From the NCBI GenBank assembly GCA_963580455.1, contig OY756961.1, positions 23,417,001-23,481,000 on the forward strand: DNA of 64,000 nt, given 5' to 3'. The position numbers and the translations under genes are program-made. Shown here piece by piece: positions 58,701 through 64,000 of this stretch (positions are counted from its first letter, which is position 1; each line of letters begins with the position of its first letter). The notes beneath the pieces were generated by a model that was given only the letters and a program-made list of their open reading frames with translations, made no database searches and had not been told where the DNA came from. Origin of the DNA: Euonymus europaeus. Its lineage: Eukaryota; Streptophyta; Magnoliopsida; Celastrales; Celastraceae.

Positions 58701-59722
58701 AATGCAAAATAAGTTGTATTTAAAGAACACAGAGCACATATACATTATGAAGACTTTCACGTCAACAGACTTTCCACGTGGCAATTAACGCTTTCCTTCC
58801 TCATTCAAAAGCAAAGCTCAAATATGTCTTCTACAAGTAGTTCCTACAGATCAATCCAGTTCATAATTATGACTTTTAGTACGCCAACATAGATAAGAGA
58901 GTTTTTTCAAGGAAATTTGATAAGACGCATCAAGTCCGTGCATCAAGTCCGTGCAAAGTCACCATCCAACTTTTAAAATAAAAATTAAAGGTTTCAACTT
59001 GTGATGGCTTCTTTACTTCAAAGTATACTTTAAGATGTCGAATCCTGAGAAAGTATGACTGCATCAGTGCATCTTCAAGGTGAAAGATGCATTTTATCAA
59101 GATTTAATGATCAATGATGCACTAATTTCCCAATACCGAATTTTATATTAACCACATAATTTCTAGCACTCTTTTTGGACCCTCATCTGTTGGGTATGAG
59201 ACAACCCTTAAGAGCTACCGTGAATTTCAATATATACGTCATTTATCTCCTTCTCACTAAAAGTAAATTTTCCCAGAAAATCAGTCGAAAGTTAAAACAA
59301 AATAGTAACTTTACCCCAAAAAAACATAGGGATCAATGCATAAGATAACCGTAACAATGACAAACCAATATTTAACCGAAATTCATACAAGTCGAACCCA
59401 TTTTGATCCTTTAATCAAACAAATATTGATGGCGAAAATTAAAAATTCCAACTAATTCAAACACTACAGACTTTTCCTCATGCAATCACCAAGTACAAAC
59501 ATCCACACATACACAAATCTATGAGTTCACATACTCAAAGAAGGGCTGAAGATCATCGGGAGGAGAGCTCTGAAGGAACTGAAGCAACTCGGAGAGTGCA
59601 GATGAATGTTTGTCAGGATTATTGCGAAGCTCAAAGAGCTCTAGACAAAAGGGTTTAAGCCGTGAGAACGCTCTGCTTCTCTGCGCCTCCTCTTCTTCTA
59701 TTCCGACATCGTTTCCGTCCAT
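43798..59722 (-). CDS. TTI1: TELO2-interacting protein 1 (TTI1) homologue, 17 exons, 1379 aa
   Basis: Exons (minus): 59535-59722, 58345-58543, 57827-58135, 57630-57719, 56623-57102, 56391-56498, 53034-53164, 52784-52913, 52127-52493, 51511-52031, 51238-51417, 50995-51153, 50682-50756, 49211-49394, 46075-46226, 45104-45319, 43798-44448. All junctions are GT/AG and phases agree, giving 1380 codons with stop. The protein is a HEAT/ARM-type alpha-helical solenoid. Telling segments are [36 protein letters not shown] and the conserved C-terminal region around [14 protein letters not shown]1 joins TELO2 and TTI2 in the TTT cochaperone complex, which stabilises PIKK kinases such as TOR, ATM and ATR. 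Introns 6 and 14 are about 3 kb and, with introns 12, 15 and 16, carry repeats, yet the coding frame is intact. Minor errors at single junctions remain possible. Confidence 0.9.
44720..44853 (+). mobile_element. tRNA-derived SINE, copy 1 (TTI1 intron 16)
   Basis: A-box-like TTGGCCTCGAGG near 44729, B box GGTTCGAAACC at 44772-44782, and an A-rich tail from about 44833. Box spacing fits a tRNA-derived SINE. Confidence 0.65.
44863..45150. repeat. Tandem duplication that copies the 3' end of TTI1 exon 16
   Basis: 'caatgtcacaaaattttaga' begins at 44863 and again at 45041, about 178 bp apart. The rightward copy contains the true exon 16 end (donor after 45104). The left copy holds a decayed duplicate of the same exon end within intron 16. 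Confidence 0.75.
45407..45761 (-). mobile_element. TRIM retrotransposon (terminal-repeat retrotransposon in miniature), TTI1 intron 15
   Basis: Read on the minus strand: a 5' LTR of 86 bp (45761-45676, TGTTAG...TTAACA), then at once a primer binding site TGGTATCGGAGG (45675-45664) complementary to initiator tRNA-Met. A noncoding interior of about 170 bp follows, then a polypurine tract GTGAGGGGAG (45503-45494) and a 3' LTR from 45493 to about 45407. The LTRs share 'caacccaa..agttaacttgtt'. There is no coding capacity. It shares TTI1's orientation. Confidence 0.82.
46640..46985 (-). mobile_element. L1 ORF2 3' fragment, TTI1 intron 14
   Basis: An open frame of 92 residues (46705-46983) has the [20 protein letters not shown] motif that follows zf-RVT in plant L1 ORF2. 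A short terminal segment with 'aaaaaaagatttattaaca' follows. The RNase H domain is absent. Confidence 0.75.
47290..47480 (-). mobile_element. Antisense L1 3' tail, TTI1 intron 14
   Basis: A T/C-rich run followed by 'gaatgttaagtcaatttatt' and 'aaagcaccaatatggtgcag' looks like a reversed L1 terminus. No coding part remains. Confidence 0.5.
48381..48693. repeat. 149-bp tandem duplication, TTI1 intron 14
   Basis: 'aatgaactgatataaca' starts at 48381 and 48530. Both copies continue with 'actaatattaatgac' and then 'cttctaacaa', with several indels between them. Confidence 0.8.
50857..50970 (+). mobile_element. tRNA-derived SINE, copy 2 (TTI1 intron 12)
   Basis: A box TGGCCTAGTGG (50865-50875), B box GGGTCAAATCC (50909-50919) and an A-rich tail near 50960. 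Same family as 44720-44853 ('ggagctattggcct', 'ggatttcgaa'). The tail ends about 25 bp from exon 12. Confidence 0.68.
53271..53780. repeat. 252-bp tandem duplication, TTI1 intron 6
   Basis: 'aatgtcattcatatctaagc' starts at 53271 and 53523. The copies are nearly identical over 250 bp; the second has a short extra 'attgag'. The duplicated unit includes the 3' end of the SINE that follows. Confidence 0.88.
53742..53916 (-). mobile_element. Au/TS-type SINE, TTI1 intron 6
   Basis: On the minus strand: GTGACCCAATGGTAGAG (A box), AAGGTCACAAATTC (degenerate B box), then GAAAGAGCCTCT, GTGAGGTTTGCATACATC, CCCCGACCCTGTCC and GCGGGAGCC. This is the order of conserved blocks in the widespread Au/TS plant SINEs. 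Confidence 0.7.
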
Positions 59723-62416
59723 AGCCTCCTTCCCGTGCCAAAACCAAAATCTTCCTAGTCGAAACCTCTTGAAAATAAAATCAAAACTGGAGAGAAGGAA
59801 GTGAAGAAGCTCGAGACCGAAGAAGCCGCTAGAAATTGAGAAGAGTACTCAGAAATCAGAATAACAGAGTTCAAGGGTCGCCCAACGGCCCAAGTAGGTG
59901 ATTAGGGCCTCTGTTCCTTTTGAGCAGCTCTTGCTGTTGATGAATTATTGGGCCTCTTATTTTGGGCCTCTAATCCAGGAATTTGGGCTTAAAAAGTAGT
60001 CATCAGGTTAAGCAAAATTGATGCAATTTAAGGGTCCATTTGTTTTTGTTTTTTATTTTTATTTTCATGTTTTCAATTTTTTGAACTTTTTTTTTTTTGT
60101 TTTTTGCATCTTCAAACTGTTTTTAAGTGATTTTTTGTTTCTCATGTTATTAAAATTATCAATCAAAAGTTATTTTTATTTTTTTAAAAATACATTAAAA
60201 AAATACAAGAATATCAAATTGACACTAGTATTTCAAAATTGGGTTAAACCACTATACATTAATGAACACATTTATGGAAAACCAAATGAAGGTTATTATA
60301 TTACCTGTGCTGGAATGGAAGTAAAAAAGTAAAACAATAAAGTACATACAAAAATCATGAATGTATTTTGATTGGATTTACGAGTTTAAAAGATATTTTT
60401 TTATATCAAACACAAATCAAATTGAACGTGAAAATGACATATAATATTTTGAATTTATATTTAACGGTCAAAATATTGTATGTATATTTTAAAGTTTAAT
60501 TATTTGTTACACAAAAAAATAAACCGTTGAATTTATAAACTCAATCAAAACACATACATAATATTTTCAAAAAATATAAAGGGAAAAAAAATTAAAATAG
60601 TAGCTTAACTACAATGGCCCCCAGGCATCCAAATTTATGCAAGAGTAAAAAACACAAGGTCACCTCCTATCAAAAAATATAGCAACATAAACCAAATTTG
60701 TACTTGTGGCCATTAAAAAATAGTTAATGCACGTTTGGGGTTTCACTAGTTGTCTATTCTATTTGGCATAAACTTATAAAATCAAACTGTGTGTAGATCA
60801 ACTGAACTTTTACTTTGAAGATATACATATCCTCTCATTTGTCCAAACTGTGGGGACACTAAGTAGTGTTTCAAAGTGTTAAGTCAGTTTGGTGAGTAAT
60901 ATATATATATATATACTCAACTACTGACCTACCCACTAGCGTTTTCAATGTCCTTTTGCATGAAAACTTTGAATGAATAAAATTTCGGTTACATCAAATA
61001 TTAAAATTAAAAGAGGTGGTTAAATTTTTCAAAAAAAATAAAATTAGGTAGGACTATTAATACCTACCACAGTTGTATTATTTTTGTCTCCAATCTGACA
61101 TGATCCATCAAAAAAATGTTGCTTTCATCAGATAATCAAAAAGGAGATTCTGGGTTTGGTTGTTGAGCTGCAAGAAATATATAATTTTAAAACGCCATAA
61201 ACATGGTGGGAAATTATGGTATGTATGGATGAGAAGTTGGTGGGGGAAGACTGTTGTAAAATTGATGATTTGAAAAGGATGTGAAGTAGAGAAGAAAGGG
61301 AAAAAAACAAAAAAAATTCTATTTTTGCGACTTTGAAAGTAATGTTAGGTTGAAAATTTAGCTGTCTTTTTAAGTGTTAGGTTCAGAATAATTTAAGAAT
61401 CCATTATATGTTTTGTAGCTGAGTCATTGATTCGGGATATACAAACGTCCTCATTAAATTTATTTTTAAATCTCGCATCTATTATATAAAAAGTGATATT
61501 ACATATCTATACATGTGAGTAAAATATGTCTTACAATACAGTCATATCAGTAAAACACATTTCTTAATACTATTTTTCCCCTCCCTATTAGTCAAGCCAC
61601 TAAACATTTCATTCATTCATTCATTACCCACTAAAACTAATATTGGGTATCACATTTATTACCCAAAAGTCAAGCCACGTACTCAGCCACATTAACAAAA
61701 TACATTTTTCGATACAGTCACATCAGCAAAACACATATCACAACAATCATTTATCGTCCCCAATTGAAAACAACCATTATGGTTGCTAAGCTTGAAAAGT
61801 GTAGCATTCAATTGTTTAGAGTCAAAGAATTACACTTCTTTAAACCCACAACGATTTCATATATAAAAATTTGTTTTTTACATTCGTTATGAGTTTGAAC
61901 TTGAGTCAATAGGCCTATGCACATAAAAGTTTCTCGTCAACTGCAGAATAAGTTGAGTCAAAACTTAGCATGTGGACACGAGGTATTTCTTCCCGTGAAA
62001 ATTGAACTCATGACCTTTCAAGTGCATACAATTTGACCTCATATATATTCATCATTAGATCATTACACTACTAATAAACCACAAGATTAGCAGGTTACTA
62101 CAAACCACGAGACATGCTAATGTCACCATGGTGATGGTAAGTATTCTTAGGATCAATAGACGTCAAAGTAATATCGTCAATAGTACTAATTAAGTACGTT
62201 AATCACCAACAATTGATATATTCCTTTGTGTATGTACATGAAGAAATTTAAATTCAGGAAAATTTTGGATACTGGATTAACAAATTTCCTTCATCCATGA
62301 AAAAAACAACGTCCATGCAATAAAGTCTTATTATTACATCACATTATATTCTATATAAAAAAAAGTTGTCGAATGTTGACATGATCGATCAATATCTCTA
62401 TACATGTTCTAACTAG
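59723..62416. other. Intergenic region between TTI1 and the MYB gene
   Basis: No gene found. The TTI1 leader lies at the left end (to about 59870). A T-rich tract near 60040-60190 yields a meaningless Phe-rich frame. A TA run lies at 60899-60915. The block 61480-61790 resembles the MITE bodies at 26313 and 27946 ('caatacagtcatatcag', 'caaaacacat') but its ends are not clear. Confidence 0.5.
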
Positions 62417-63547
62417 CTATACTTTCTGGTAATCATAATCGGAAGATAGAGTTACTTGATCCAATTCAGGATTCAAAAGCAACTCATACTCATGAAAGCA
62501 GCTCTGGTCTAGCTGTACTTGATCATCAAATATTGTGTTCTTTGACGATAAATTTTCCTGCACTACTACTTGTTTATCATCTCCTGCCACCTTTGTAGTA
62601 GTTTCCTTCTCAATAGATTCATCATAAAGACCCAATTGATTCTCCAAGTCAGTCATCCACTTCTTGCTTTCAATCTCTTCATCAATTTGGTGTAGAAGGT
62701 CACTTGGTTCCATGTATTCAATTATATTCCAAATATCCCTACTAGGGTTTAATGGGTTCTCCAACACATTTTCTTGTTTAGTAATAGTAGTTGTGTTGAG
62801 TGGTTGGTTCACTTCCCCTAAAAGGCTGGACACTTGATTCTCAAGGTCTCCCAAGAAATTGAAATCAAATGCATCCATTGCTTCATCAAATACAGGATTT
62901 GGCAAATCAAGTAGTTCTTGATGAGTGAGAATTGAATTGTTGGAAGAGAAAGTTGGACTTAACATTGGCGTCTCTCCCATGACGATGTTGGAGCTAACAA
63001 TTTGGTTCAAGACTTGGGGATTCTGAGCCTCTTCTTGCTCGTCATCGACGGTGATGATTTCCCGGTCCAGGCAAGCTTTCTTGGTTTGTTGATCCACCCC
63101 ATTCGAATTTTCAGCCTCGATTTCTTTTCTTTTCTCACCACTCGAATACTCGATCGTGGTGGTTGAAGAGGAAGAGCACGCGGTAGAGGAGGGCTGGTTT
63201 GGTCCAGTATTTGTGGTGGAATTATTTTCATCCTTAGAAAATCTTTTCTTCAAATGAGTATTCCACACATTCTTGATCTCATTATCAGTTCTTCCTGGTA
63301 AATGAGATGCAATTGTTGACCATCTGCAAGGAAAGAAAAAAAAAAGGAGGAGAAAAGTTAGGTAAAAATTAGGTTACTATGCAACCATGAACCAGACTCC
63401 TCAATGTCAGTTCTTACTTGTTTCCCATGGTTCCATGCAGCCTCATAATCGCATCCTCCTCTTCTTTTGAGAAGTTGCCTCGCTTCACATCTGGTCTTAG
63501 ATAGTTAATCCATCTCAAACGACAACTTTTTCCACATCGCTGGAGAC
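62417..63547 (-). CDS. R2R3-MYB transcription factor, exons 2 and 3 (exon 1 beyond the right edge)
   Basis: Exon 2 (63418-63547) encodes the end of R2 ([19 protein letters not shown]) and the start of R3 ([16 protein letters not shown]). Exon 3 (62417-63323) completes R3 ([27 protein letters not shown]) and adds a 270-residue acidic, Ser/Asn/Gln-rich tail ending DYQKV. Introns sit at the two standard R2R3-MYB positions. Exon 1, with the first R2 helices, is not within 450 bp upstream. The bHLH-binding pattern in R3 is not present. The R3 reading is nearest to subgroups 2 and 3 (MYB13/14/15 and MYB58/63), which control stress and phenylpropanoid genes. The tail motifs were not decisive, so no symbol is given. 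Confidence 0.9.
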
Positions 63548-63629
63548 CTGAAAATTAAAGGGGGAAAAATACAGTCATTATTAGCAAAACATAAATTATT
63601 ATATATTTCTTTCTTTCTATTTTAGTAAA

Positions 63630-63840
63630 TCCAATAACTTTCCTCTTCTTCATTTCCCATTAAATTTATTCCAAAATTAATACTGAGTCTTACTTTTATT
63701 ACAAATAAATTAAGCCACATATCCGTTCACATAAATAAAATATATCTCTCAATACAGTTACATCAATAAAAATATATAATTTAATACAGTTTTGCTGAGC
63801 TATCAAAATTGCATCATTATGATTGCTATGCCATTATATG
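63630..63840. repeat. MITE-like remnant in MYB intron 1
   Basis: 'ctctcaatacagttacatca', 'taatacagt' and the ending 'catcattatgattgct' resemble the 26313/27946 MITE body. Ends are degenerate. Confidence 0.35.
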
Positions 63841-64000
63841 TATATGTAGATGGCGCCGCCTATCTTGTAGACCAATGCATTATTAATTAAAACATTTGTG
63901 TTTTGATGTGACAATGCTCTAAAGTCTGTAAAATATAGATGAGAAGTTCCCAATTTGTGGTTTGTTGAACTTCCTATGTGTAAGAAGTTTAAATACATGC

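Noticed and set aside
60018..60332. Phe-rich 104-residue frame
   Set aside because: Caused by poly-T DNA between TTI1 and the MYB gene; no homology seen.

Overview
The window looks like nuclear DNA of a flowering plant, most likely a eudicot. Genes are split by GT-AG introns, intergenic DNA is AT-rich, and it is crowded with LINE-1, Ty3/gypsy, CACTA, MITE, SINE and TRIM sequences. All gene models were built by reading splice junctions and checking phase by hand. No database search was possible.

Region 1 (1-12 kb). An L1 LINE, open from the left edge to its stop and carrying a poly(A) tail, has landed inside exon 3 of a terpene synthase gene (TPS-A, minus strand). Only exons 1-2 and part of exon 3 of that gene remain in view. 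Upstream lie a duplicated terpene synthase promoter, a 0.3-kb foreign-looking insert, a copia-like LTR remnant and a decayed Ty3/gypsy element. A short L1 insertion with an 18-bp target site duplication sits just 3' of the gypsy coding region.

Region 2 (13.5-25 kb). A single-exon PP2C phosphatase of the PTC7/PPTC7 type is followed by TPS-B, a seven-exon terpene synthase with every junction in phase (542 aa). Next come a CACTA remnant that seems to hold a fragment of a CYP735A-like cytochrome P450, and then TPS-C. TPS-C is disabled by a 2-bp deletion in exon 3. All terpene synthases run on the minus strand. TPS-A and TPS-B with their upstream DNA form a recent segmental duplication.

Region 3 (25-40 kb). 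This is mostly repeats: a 1.3-1.7 kb tandem duplication with Tourist-like MITEs, two L1 3' fragments, a 61-bp minisatellite and a (CT)65 tract. A fourth terpene synthase locus (TPS-D) is reduced to a 3' flank and exon 1, with an Athila-type gypsy fragment between them. A gag relic and a GGGC-rich repeat follow.

Region 4 (40-64 kb). This part is gene-bearing: a CHX18-like cation/H+ antiporter (2 coding exons, 809 aa), a 17-exon TTI1 homologue (1379 aa, about 16 kb, with introns full of SINE, TRIM and L1 insertions), and the last two exons of an R2R3-MYB gene whose first exon lies beyond the right edge. All three are on the minus strand.

The main biological story is a terpene synthase cluster. 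One member appears intact, one was broken by a LINE, one by a microdeletion, and one lost its body next to a gypsy fragment. Duplicated promoters share a perfect 16-bp palindrome just upstream of the TATA box.
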